From the NCBI GenBank assembly GCA_029641185.1, contig JAPWGK010000015.1, positions 1,116,001 through 1,180,000 on the forward strand: a stretch of 64,000 nucleotides of DNA. Reading direction: 5' to 3'. Shown here piece by piece: positions 47,801-59,100 of the stretch. The position numbers and the translations under genes are program-made. The notes below the pieces were generated by a model that made no database searches, was not told the origin of the DNA, and saw only the letters and a program-made list of their open reading frames with translations. This DNA comes from Pseudofabraea citricarpa (taxonomy: Eukaryota; Ascomycota; Leotiomycetes; Helotiales; Dermateaceae). The stretch's first letter is position 1. Every line of letters starts with the position of its first letter.

Positions 47801-50800
47801 ATGGAACCAGTCATATCCCAAGATGGCAAGCAGCAGCCAGGTATCTCATCGCAGTCGACGAACCCTCAATCAGATGATGCCCACTCCAATCAGGTCGATG
47901 CCAAGAAGTCGCAGAAAAGACGGTGGCTAAAGAACCCACTGAGGAGAAAAATTCCCCCAGTGCCCACGCAACGAAGGCAGAGCCCTGAACAAAGTGCCAA
48001 TACCTTCAGTAAAATCACGTTTGATTGGATGGACAGTCTTTTGCTTGTTGGGTACCGCAGAACACTCGCTGAGACAGACTTTCCATTCCTGAACCAATCA
48101 AGGAAAACAAAAGCCAAAAATGAGAAAATCAAGGAGGAATTGCGCAAGAGGGATGCCGAGGGTGAGAAGCATCCTCTGTTGTTGTCACTAATGCACGTCT
48201 TTTGGCGAGAATATTGGCTGGCTGGACTTTCTCAACTCATCGCTACATCCATACAAAGCCTGTCTCCTTTATTACTCAAAATAATTCTTCAGTATGCATC
48301 AGATTCGTATTATGGCGAACCTTCGCCAGTCGGCCGTGGTGTGGGTCTTGTGCTGGCTTTGGTCACCATGTTGACCATATCAGCCTTTGCAATTAATCAA
48401 TGGGTATTTAGAGGACTCGTTGTGGGAGGCATGGCCAGAGCAAGCTTAATAAGTCTGATCTACTCCAAGAGTTTGGTCATCTCTAGCCGAGCCAGAGCAG
48501 GAGGAGCCAGATTCAATAGCTGCGGACAGGAAGTGAAGCCTAAACAGGAAGAACGAATGGGGAAAGTAGATGAGAGGCACGACTACGGGGGGTGGTCAAA
48601 TGGAAAAGTCATGAACCTCATGAGTACAGACACAGCTCATATTGATCAAGCTACTTTGTGGTCCCATATGCTCTGGACAACACCCCTGCAGCTTATAATT
48701 GTTGTTACCTTGCTTATTATCAACATTGGTGTCAGTGCATTGGCAGGATTGGCACTCTTTGCAATATTGATGCCAGCCCTAGCATGGTCAGCAAAACAAC
48801 TCGCCCGCCGAAGAAGCCAGATGAAAAAGGTCACCGACAAACGGCTTAGCTTGACTCAGGAGATATTAAAGAGTGTCCGATTTGTAAAGTTCTTTAGCTG
48901 GGAGGCGAGTTTTCTTCAGGAGCTACAAGATCTAAGAAGCAAAGAGATCCACTCCATTCAGGTGCTTTTGGGAATAAGGAGCGCCATGAATGCTGTCTCT
49001 GTAGTATGTATTCTCATTAGATTCTATATCATGCAACTATTCTTGAGCAGCTTTCCTAATGTCATATAGTCAGCACCAATCTTGGCAGCAATGTTGGCGT
49101 TTGTAACTTACTCTCTCACTCATTCGGATTTGGGAGCTGCAAATATTTTCTCTTCTCTTGCTTTATTCTATGGTCTCCGAATCCCTCTCAATATGCTTCC
49201 TATGGTTATTGCGCAGACGATTGACGCATACGTGAGCCTCGAAAGAATCCAAGACTACTTACTTGCTGAAGAAGAGCAAGAGAAACCCAAGGTCGATGAA
49301 ACTCAAGAGTATGCATTTGATTTAGTCGATGCTAGATTTACATGGGAAACTACCATGAGAGCCAAGAAAGATTCTTCAGATACTGTCACAACTACTATTG
49401 AAGAAAAAAAATCAACCCCAGATCTTGAAAAGGGCATTTCGTCTTCAGCAACTAGCATGTCCATGCAGGATGAAGCATTTGGCTTCGAGCAGTTGAATCT
49501 TACTATATCTCGAAATGAACTTGTGGCAGTCGTTGGTGGTGTAGCTTCCGGGAAGACATCATTCTTAGCAGCTCTCGCAGGTGTGATGAGAAAAACCGCT
49601 GGTAATATGACGCAGGGAGCAAATATGGCATACTGCCCCCAACAAGCATGGATTCAAAACTCATCTGTTCGAGAGAATATCATTTTTGGCAGACCGTTGG
49701 AACAGGATTGGTATGACCGTGTTGTGGATGCATGCGCTCTCCGCCCAGACTTTGAGATGCTTCCCGACGGTGATAGAACGGAGGTCGGAGAATTTGGATG
49801 CAGGATGGCAATATCAAAACTATTGATACTTTTGATCAGTTGATTGCTAACCACAGCGGGTTTGTGGAAATGCTGTCCATGACGACCAAGCAGGAAGAGA
49901 ATACGAATGGTAACCCGAAAACCAACGAGAATGATGTTGAAAAGTCAATCAATGACGCATCTGCGAATACTATCAAGCCAGAACCTGCAGCTTTGACACT
50001 GATTCAGAATGAGGAGAAAGGAGAAAAGGGAATCAAGTGGCCGATCTACTTGGCATACATGAGAGCAAGTGGAAGTCTTCTCATAGCTCCCTTGGCCCTA
50101 TTACTCCTCTGTGTTGCACAAGCTACAAATATCATGAGCACTATTTGGCTGGGTTACTGGACTGGTGATAGTCTTTCTATCTCCAATAACACATACGTAA
50201 GTACCAATGATGTGAACCTCCTGTGGGATTTGGTGGTGAAATTGTTGTATTTATTTGAGAAGGAATTGGACTAACGTAGTTTGTGTAAAGATTGCAGTTT
50301 ACATTATCCTTGCGGTTGCTCAAGCATTCCTAATGTTTGGCTTCGCCATGGCTCTCACTATTGGGGGAACTAATGCAAGCAAAAGATTTTTGCATCGTGC
50401 TATGGGAAGCGTGCTTTCGGCACCAACGTAAGCGCAGTATAGATTGCTTCCTGCAACATGGACCTTACTGAACAATATTGCGTAGGTATTTCTTCGATAC
50501 GACACCACTTGGACGAATTGTCAATAGATTTTCAAAAGATGTTGATGTCATGGATAACTTCCTGTCCGAATCAATAAGGATGTATCTATTCACCTTAGTG
50601 CAGATCATTTCGATATTTGTGTTGATTGTGGTTTACTTTCCGGAGGTAAGTGGGTTGGTATTTTAGTGATCTAGATATTTTTGACAATTCTGACCAAGGT
50701 TTACAGTTCATTGCTGCTTTAGTACCTCTTTGTTGCCTCTACTATTTTGTAGCATCATACTATCGAGCTTCCGCAAGAGAGATCAAACGCAACGAATCAG

Positions 50801-52129
50801 TCCTCCGTTCTGATGTTTTTTCCAAATTTAGTGAGGGACTCTCCGGGACTGCAACAATTCGAGCATATGGTATGCAAGCTCTATATGAAAGAAAGATCAA
50901 CGAGTCTATTGATTCGATGGACTCTGTTTACTTTCTTACGTTCTCTAATCAGGCATGGCTCAGTATCCGACTCGACATAATCGGCATCATACTCGCATTG
51001 ATCGTTGGGATGCTTGTCGTCACAAACCGCTTCAATATTAACCCTAGTACAGCTGGTTTGATATTAACGTACATGTTACAAGTGATTGGTATGGTCCAAT
51101 TTCTTGTGAAACAGCAATCAGAAGTTGAAAACTCTATGAACTCTACCGAAAGGGTTTATTCCTATGGGCGTGAGCTACCACAAGAACACAATACAATCGG
51201 AGACGAGGTGACAATATCACAAGACTGGCCGGAGAAGGGTGATATCGAATTTATTAACACTGAGATGCGCTATCGGCAAGATCTGCCCTTGACTTTGAAA
51301 GGCCTTGATTTACAAATCAAAGGTGGAGAACGGATTGGTGTCGTTGGAAGAACAGGAGCCGGAAAGTCATCAATCATGGCGTCCCTGTTCCGCCTAACTG
51401 AATTAAGCAGTGGAAGTATCAAGATAGATAGTGTTGACATTTCCAAAGTCAACCTACATCGTCTTCGAAGCAGCCTTTCAATCATTCCCCAAGGTCTTTC
51501 CTCCACACCTCTTTTTATTGTTTGAACTTAATAGTTTCTGCTTAGATCCGACGCTGTTTCGCGGAACGGTCCGCAGTAACCTCGACCCATTTAACGAGCA
51601 CAATGATCTACAACTTTGGCAAGCACTGCAACAAGCTTATCTTGTTCCTCAATCAGAGTCCATATCAGATCAGGAAAACAGATCAGACGACGAAATTCAA
51701 CCAATACCTAGCGCTAAGACTGGCGGTGTAAGAACTATCACTCTCGAAACCACAGTGCAAGAAGAAGGACATAACTTCTCTTTGGGACAGCGACAATTGA
51801 TGGCATTAGCAAGAGCTCTCGTGCGGGGTTCTCGCGTCATTGTCTGTGATGAAGCAACGTCATCAATTGACGAGGAGACAGATCGCAAGATTCAAGAAAC
51901 TATGGCTGTTGGCTTCAAAGATCGGACTGTGCTATGCATTGCTCACAGACTTTTAACAGTCGTCAATTATGATCGTATTGTGGTTATCGACAATGGAAAA
52001 ATTTCAGAAGTTGGAACCCCATTCGAGTTGTGGCAGCGTGAAGGAGCATTCAGAAAAATGTGTGACAAAGGTCAGATTGGGAAGGAGACTTTCTCGGAAG
52101 CTACAAGGACTCTCGGTAATAGTCAGTAG
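47801..52129 (+). pseudogene. Yor1-like ABCC transporter, NBD1 broken by internal deletion
   Basis: The exon series 47801-49003, 49070 onward to 50196, 50291-50427, 50486-50645, 50707-51493 and 51546-52129 covers a short-type (no TMD0) ABCC transporter: TMD1, NBD1, TMD2, NBD2. NBD1 has a variant Walker A (GGVASGKT) and the Q-loop region (YCPQQAWIQNSSVREN), then passes from EVGE (to 49792) directly to the segment normally found after the H-loop (IWMQDGNIKTIDTFDQL). The ABC signature, Walker B and switch histidine are absent, and the reading frame shifts at the junction. NBD2 is intact (GRTGAGKSS, SLGQRQLMALARAL, VIVCDEATSSID). Yor1-type pumps export drugs at the plasma membrane. As sequenced it cannot make a normal product, unless the gap is an assembly error. 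Confidence 0.85.
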
Positions 52130-52441
52130 TGACTACAGGTGTTCTGTATCCCAGAAAAATGAATTACATCAAAGTCAACTGTGGTGGTAAGGAAGCAGTT
52201 ATTTTCGTAGTATTTGTTGCAACCTACCTTTGCAGGTAAGTGAGGATAGCAGATTGATGCCATATGTTAAGTATGAGCTTTGCGTGTTTGAGACTGTTGA
52301 GTTATTCACTGCTTAACATTTTTACATCCGCTATCTTTAATATCTTGTTTCAATTGACGATATTTGAAGCGAGGTGCTACTTTTACCTGCCATAATATAA
52401 TGTTCAAGATAGAAAAAAGCAAAGAGCCCAGGCACTCCCAT
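52130..52441. other. convergent 3' flanks
   Basis: 312 bp between the stop codons of the transporter locus and the aldo-keto reductase. AT-rich; nothing else was seen. Confidence 0.5.
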
Positions 52442-53500
52442 TCACGCGTCCTCCAAACCCTCAAACAGCTTCACGCCCCATTGCTTACCAGGATTACTAA
52501 ACCTCGTCAAATACTTCGCAGCCAACAAATCAATCTTTGCTAAATCCTCAGTTTCTAGTTCACACTCCAGTGCCTTAAAATTCTCTACAAAGTGCGCTTC
52601 GTGGGCAGATTTGGGAATCACACTAGTCCCTCTTCCAACTCCCCATGCGAGAGCAATTTGTGCAGGCGTGCAGCTTGTATTCCCCGAAATTTCTAGCAAA
52701 ACATCGTTCTTCAACAGCGGCGGAGGAGAATCCTTGCCCGGACGATACGTTGGGTTAGAGTTACCAAGTGGGGAGTAAGCGGTAACAGAGATTCCGAGCG
52801 CTCTATGAGTGGCGAGCCAAGACGATTGGGGGAGATAGGGATGCATCTCCATTTGATGGGCAAATGGCTTGAATCCCGTTTTAGAGATTATTTCCGTCAG
52901 TTGGGCGGGAGAGAAGTTGCTGATGCCAATATTAAGGACTTTATGTTTTGGGAGCGCGATCATGGATTTCCACGTCCGAACATAGTCTAATGGAGAAGGC
53001 TCTTTATCTGGAGAGACTCCGACAGGCCAGTGCATCAGATAGAGATCCAAGTAGTCAAGTCCTAGATCCTCGAGTGTTTTGTTCAGTGCTTCTTCAGCCA
53101 GTGTAGCATCTCCATGACTGCAATGGTTATTAGTCCAACCGTAAATTACTTATTAACATTAAGATTCTTACTGATCGTTCCATAGCTTTGATGTTACCCA
53201 GATCTCGTCTCTGGTGATGTTTGCCTTCTTCAGTCCTTCTGCAATACCTTTTCCAACAGCCTTCTCGTTCCTGTAGATGGCGGCACCGTCAATCTGGCGA
53301 TAGCCAGCTTGGATTGCCAGAGAGACAGCTTCAGTGGTGTTCTCGGGAGATAAGGCGAGATTCCAAGTTCCAAAACCGATTAACGGTTGTGTGATGGACG
53401 TCTTTTGGGGAGGGGCGAAAGGTTTTTGGAACTCGTAACACCAACTAGGGGAGATTGCTCCCGTCACAAGAGCAAGGAACAACTGAGTTGAAGTACGCAT
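52442..53500 (-). CDS. aldo-keto reductase with N-terminal signal peptide
   Basis: Exons 53500-53172 and 53117-52442 (54-bp intron) give 334 residues. The first 20 or so residues (MRTSTQLFLALVTGAISPSW) form a secretion signal or membrane anchor, unusual for this mostly cytosolic family. The AKR barrel follows with the catalytic tetrad in place: Asp and Tyr in GYRQIDGAAIYRNE, Lys in VTSKLW and His in LMHWPV. The cofactor part has VIPKSAHEAHFVEN. AKRs reduce aldehydes and ketones with NADPH. An ER or secreted location is inferred only from the signal. A TATA-like TTTAAATAA lies about 70 bp upstream. It is convergent with the broken transporter; a functional link is unproven. Confidence 0.88.
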
Positions 53501-54840
53501 TGTGAGTAGTATTAAATGAGCTTAATAACTTTTCTACTGATGGGTTTGAAAGATAAGCAGAGAGGTGTTATTTAAAGGTTGAGTCGTGCCACCCCACTTT
53601 CGTTTCTATGACGTGCTGCACTGCAAGGGTTCACACGTTGCTACAGAAAAAAAATCATTATTCATCCATTTCCAGTACTACTTGAGTATTCTGTGGAAAG
53701 CTGTGGTCGACGGCAATAAGTTACAGTGCTCTAGTAAAATTACTATCGACAGCTATGCCCATGCGCCTTGGTTACTTCGAACCCCCTTATCAACTAATTT
53801 TCAATTATAGTCACCAAATTCTACCTTATAATCGAAAGCGTTTTTTGCTTGATATACAATCTTCGATCCTTTGTTATATAACTTTTGATTTCTTTCGTAA
53901 TTGTCAATTCATTCGTTCGCAGTTGGGATTCTAAATTAGTATAATATACAGATTTGTTAAGTTTTCCGGGATTATTTTGAGCTCCTTTTTTTCTATCATA
54001 TGGAGGCAGAGAGGAGGGGAATGTAAGTTACTCATCCAGATGAAAGGACTGTTAGTGGCAGGATTTCCCTAGACAAGTTCTACTTAGCTGTGAATACGGC
54101 GTCTCGGGAAAACATAATATCACACCTGTTATTCTTAAGCCGGCATACAATTTACAAGATGTGTTAATGTAACGAGCTATTGAGATTTCTCTATGAGATA
54201 CAGTAGCTCGTATCTAGCATTTTGTCCGATCGTTGACTTGGAGTAGCTAAGTATGTAAGTTTAGCAAATAATGATAAAGCATGTTAGGATGGACCACTGT
54301 CACTACCTGAATCTAAGAGATGATATATTGTAAGATTCTACGCAAATAGCAAGTGGTTTGTCATCGGGTAAAAATACGACGGAGTTGAGATGGGTCGGAG
54401 TACCAAGAGGTTAGTATAAGCTTCCTCGGGTCGCACGGAAAGATCGGGTAAAAAAGGTCATACTGACTTACCCGAGACAATTATCTGACGCACTTGTAGT
54501 ACTACTTGTAACGTAACAAAAAAAAAAGGATTATATGACCGACAAAGCATGAATTATACCCGAACAAGATGCTCCGTACTATGCGGTTGACGGCTCAGAC
54601 GGAGGAGCAAAGTAGTCTCTTTGTCTTGGGCTCTAGAGACAGCTGCGTTACTTAAGAACCCTATTTCCAACCATAAACTCCCTATCTAATTCTAAATCAT
54701 CCCATTCTCTGACTCATACCTGAGAGCGTAACTCTTAAAAAAAACTTGTATGTGCTCGTTTGCAAATAATTTTGATTTGTTTGATATTCTGACTACGCTA
54801 GTTCATCTATTGAGTACAATTGGCCACTACATTTTTTACC
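53501..54840. other. intergenic, AT-rich, no gene recognised
   Basis: It holds the aldo-keto reductase promoter at the left. The middle (53.8-54.8 kb) is AT-rich with stops in all frames. No RNA gene or repeat was seen. Confidence 0.55.
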
Positions 54841-55287
54841 ATGAGCAACAACAAAATTGGAAATCGCAGCCTAGCTCGTAACAATATTCTTACGCTGAGT
54901 GTGAGCCAGCACATTTCTGGTGTGCCTATCGACAGAGTTATCAAGGCCGACTGGGACAAGGAAAAGGCGCACGACATAAGAGATTCGTTCCATAACATCG
55001 GGTTTAATCTAGACCCTAAAGATGTTCCCGGTACACTCAGAGCTCTAAGACAAGAACTGGATGGGAGGTCTTGGGATGGAATACTTATCGGGTGGTGTAT
55101 AAGGGGACACGTGGAGTTTACTCTGTTGTTCGAGGAGGTAGTGGCAATGTGTTGTGAAGTACTAAAGTCGGCTCCGCAGACGAAAATCATGTTTTCCACT
55201 GGGCAAAATAACCTCGTGGAGACTGTATCAAGAAACTTTCCTACCGAATGTAGTCTTTTGGGTGGTGGTGTACTCGGGGAAAACTAG
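54841..55287 (+). CDS. small orphan protein, unknown function
   Basis: A single exon of 148 residues from the ATG at 54841 (context TTTTACCATG). The sequence is compact and globular-looking, not low-complexity: GFNLDPKDVPGTLRALRQEL, DGILIGWCIRGHVEFTLLFE, then a helix and QTKIMFSTGQNNLVETVSR, ending in a Gly-rich tail. Alternating hydrophobic strands and helices suggest an alpha/beta fold of the Rossmann or flavodoxin kind. I believe related small proteins occur in other fungi, but I know no function. It stands alone in an AT-rich region with no close neighbours. Confidence 0.7.
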   Translation: MSNNKIGNRSLARNNILTLSVSQHISGVPIDRVIKADWDKEKAHDIRDSFHNIGFNLDPKDVPGTLRALRQELDGRSWDGILIGWCIRGHVEFTLLFEEVVAMCCEVLKSAPQTKIMFSTGQNNLVETVSRNFPTECSLLGGGVLGEN

Positions 55288-56145
55288 ATCTGCTTATGTT
55301 TACTTTCGAATAAGAGCCCCAAAAACATAAAACATTTTGATTGTTTGTTACGAAATATTTTTTAGAACAGAGTCCCAGATAGTATTAACTCTCCTAATTT
55401 ATAGCTAGTGAACTTGTCATTCTTGTTCTGGCCATGTGATAGTCTAAATAAAGGGCAGACACTTGATTTAGGTTAGAGAAATCCAGACCGTTCTCGACTA
55501 AGAGGAGATAAGTAGCTTTCGTAGCTTTTTATGTTATGAGAGGCAATTTAGTATGAATTGCTCGAGGTGAATTAGGTAGAATTATAATACTACTCCTAGG
55601 AACCTTTCGGAAGTGACACGTGAGGTGCCCGTGGTTATTAGAATTATTACATATAAGCAAGTGCCAATCCTCAGCTTGCCTTACTTTCACCCCATTTATT
55701 TCTCGCTGTTACATGTACTTAATTAAGGCACGCAACTACTGGCTTTAAGTGACAGCTCTTTGAGCTGTTATGCATATGGAGGGCTGTGAGAGTCGGCTCT
55801 AGGACATGCATTATTCTGCGAAGATAGTTATGTAGCAATGTCTCAAGAGCAGGCTGAGAATCTGTTTTCTTCTTTTTTTTCCTTATTGTTATTGATTTGG
55901 TTTGTCTTGGTTGATTAAAGAGAGGCCGAGGGTGCTGCTCAACTTTTGGAGATATTTATCCATAAAATGGCTCCTGTGGTAAAATGACGAATCACACCTA
56001 CAAAGATATGCTGAAGTTGAAGGTGAGTGCTGATAAAAGGAGATAAAAATTATCTGGCAACAACTATTTAAGCAAGTAAATATATACAGAAATTGTGTTG
56101 GTTCTTTCCATTCCTTCCCATGTCAGCTACGGAATAACAATCGAC
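55288..56145. other. intergenic, AT-rich, no gene recognised
   Basis: 3' flanks of the small orphan gene and of the chitinase gene. A T-rich run lies at about 55867-55890. Nothing else was seen. Confidence 0.55.
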
Positions 56146-59100
56146 TTATGGTTTTAGGTGAGAATGTCCTATATGCTGGTGTAGATGTCTTTCCCTATGA
56201 CTCCAATGCATACTCCTTGGCAGTGGTTCTGTCGGTGATACTTCTGACTTTTCGGCAGCAATCATAGCCTCGAGCTCTGAGATATCAATTTCTGGACCTT
56301 CTTCATCGATTGATTCGATTGCTAAGCAAATTAGACCATATTTTGGAAAGAAAAGGGAAAATGGGGCACAAATCAAAGAGTTTTACTCACCAATAATCTT
56401 GGTCAGATCTTCAGTCGTTGGTCGAATGCCACGTTTCAGCTTTTTGGTTGCGGTGGTCATATCGAACTTCACTCTACAGGCTGAGATTCTCTCAAAGTTG
56501 CCCCAAGTCGCCGAACTTCTAAAAGCGCCAGTCGCGCAGTATGCATTATTCCCTCCGCTGGTTCTGTAGTTAGTGTTACCTCCGAAGTTCATTGCTGACA
56601 CGACTCTGGAAATATCGGTAACTACGGAAGCATCATTCGGGTCAGATGTAAGAGCATGGTTGAAGATTTCCCACTGCCCGGTAGTAGAATGAGGCACAGC
56701 CTGTCCATCATCGGTGAAAAGATGCATCGTAAAATCTTTACTCGATTGTGAAACGTCATTATCTGTGGTCCAATCATCCTTCCAATTCTAGATGACATTA
56801 GTGAGGATTCCCGGAGGCTCAAATCACCTAAGCGAGCACTTACAACCCATCTAGTGCTAGTTGCTCCATTTGCACCAGTGATAGTGATTTGTTGTTGGAC
56901 GTTCCGGAATATATTGTTTGCATTGCCTTGGATCTCCTGCTGGTAACCAGGAACGCATTCTCGTACTCCCTTTACAAAGGTCAGTCAGCATTCAATTTTA
57001 TCTTGACGTAAATAGAACCAGCAAAAGGAACTTACATCTGCACGATTGCCACCTTGGTCCAAGCTAAAAATACAAGTAAGTAATTTAGATAGTAATTCCT
57101 CGAGGAAACTACTCACGTATTGAACGGAAATTCATCACAAGTTGCCCAGTTTTGGTTGCCTGCTGCAACCTCAGGCAAGCTAAGCGACCGTGAAAAGAGA
57201 TTACTCGAAAGTGTGCAGTATGCCGAATAAGTAATCTTCTTAGGTCTGGCTTCAAAAGGATTATCAATCTCGGCAGTTGAACACATGACATTCCTTTTGG
57301 TTTCCTGGCCTTCGCCTTTGATATTATAACTCAGCTGCAATGGCCCAGCACCGACATTTTTCGCGTAAAAATGGTTCAAAATATTCCCGCAGATTCCAGT
57401 AAAGGATTCGCCTGCCTGTACACGATTGGGGAAGTAGCGACAGTTGTACATGAAAGCTGGAATGGAGGTGATGCATTGTTCATCGTCGGTGTCATCCATG
57501 GGGTCATCCGCGCGTTTAAGTTTCCTACCTGGCGGCGTCCAATCACAGGAATCGCCTTCGCAGCCTCCTGAGGAACATTGACCTCCATCGTTACACTGAA
57601 GCAGGCCATCGGCGAAAGAGGACAGATCGGAATAGGCGTCACGCTTGGTAATTCCTGGATAGGCACCATTGATGTAGTTGGGGCCATAGAGGTCAGACTC
57701 TATGCTATAGGCGGTAGACTGGGTGTCGTTGCTGTCTAAGAAAAAAGATGCCGAGCGCTTAGAATGGAAAGACTGCAGATAGAGAGCGTCAGTAAAAGTC
57801 AGCATAAAATGGCAAGTAGATCACTTACGCCGCTTTTTGTGTATAAACGAATAGGTCGGCCGTCGCCTGGCCAGATCGTGATTGGCTTTAAAGATGTTTT
57901 GACCAAACTAATGAAGGTTGCACGCCCCCCTATTCCAAAGTTGTATAGGTAATCGACCCAGAAGTTGTAACTTCCGCCGACACCACCTCCAATTCCGCCA
58001 CTTACTCCGGCATCAAGATGGAAATGTATCGTATTGTTGACAAAGGCAACGATTTGAGCATCCACAACAGTGGTGCCTGATCTCATACCGACATTGATCC
58101 CTAGATTCAGCTCTGGGGTAAGCTTGAACTTAATGTCGACAGCTGCTTGCACAGAGGCATCAAGAATTGGATCCACACCTCCAGCCTTTTCATCGTTGAG
58201 ATTGGGTGTTAACCATTTCTGAAATTCGGCAGATTCATCATTTTGTGGGAAATAAACTTCATAGCTGGGAAAGTTAACTTTGGCACCAGCGGAAATTTCG
58301 CCTGACAGGGTGAGCTTAGAATCCATTTCTCCCCATAGGTCAATCGTGGGGCCAATCGAGGCAATTCCTTTGATGGAGAGTCCAGGCCAAGATAATGTAT
58401 CAATAAGTCTAATCCGTTTAGGGGGGAATTGTAGCTGTGCACTACCCTTGATGTTCAAGGTCACATCGGCTACAGGTTTGAGCCCAAAATAGCCGTACGT
58501 TTTTTTGATGTCGAGAGGAACTATGGTTCCGGAGATGTAATACGCCCAGCGAGCATTCATATCGAAGTTGGTTTTTGCTGTGATGTCTAACCCACCTTGG
58601 AGAACACTCGTACCCCGAGGACAGCCAATCCTCTTGCCTATTGAAGATAAAAAATAAGAATTCCAACTTTTGCGAACAACGGACTAGAGACCAAAACTTA
58701 CGATAGAGAAGAAGCTCTTTGTGGATAGATATTGGCAATTTCCCGCTATCCTCGGCCTCAACATCTATGATAACATGTCAGTTTAAGTCACCTAATCTGG
58801 AGTTAATGGATTATTACTATTCATATGGGCAAGCCACTGCTTGAACTCTCCATACCACCTTTTGTCGTGTCTTTTGGTATTTGGTACAGCAGAACCAGTA
58901 CCAGTAAACTCATCCCAGTATGGGATCAAGTTGGTGTAATCCACACGAATATTGACCGGTGTTTCTCTTTTGATAAGATCAAAAGAGTAATCGAAAAGAA
59001 GCCTGTACACTTTACTGTCATTGACGTCTTCCGATCTACGCCTCAAATGATGACCCGGAAGCACTGTTGCATCCACCAGTTCCATGCTTACTACTCTTGC

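Noticed and set aside
49765..49800. Intron explaining the NBD1 break (GTGATA...TGCAG)
   Set aside because: It would be only about 30 bp, shorter than any other intron here, and would not supply the missing signature and Walker B segments.
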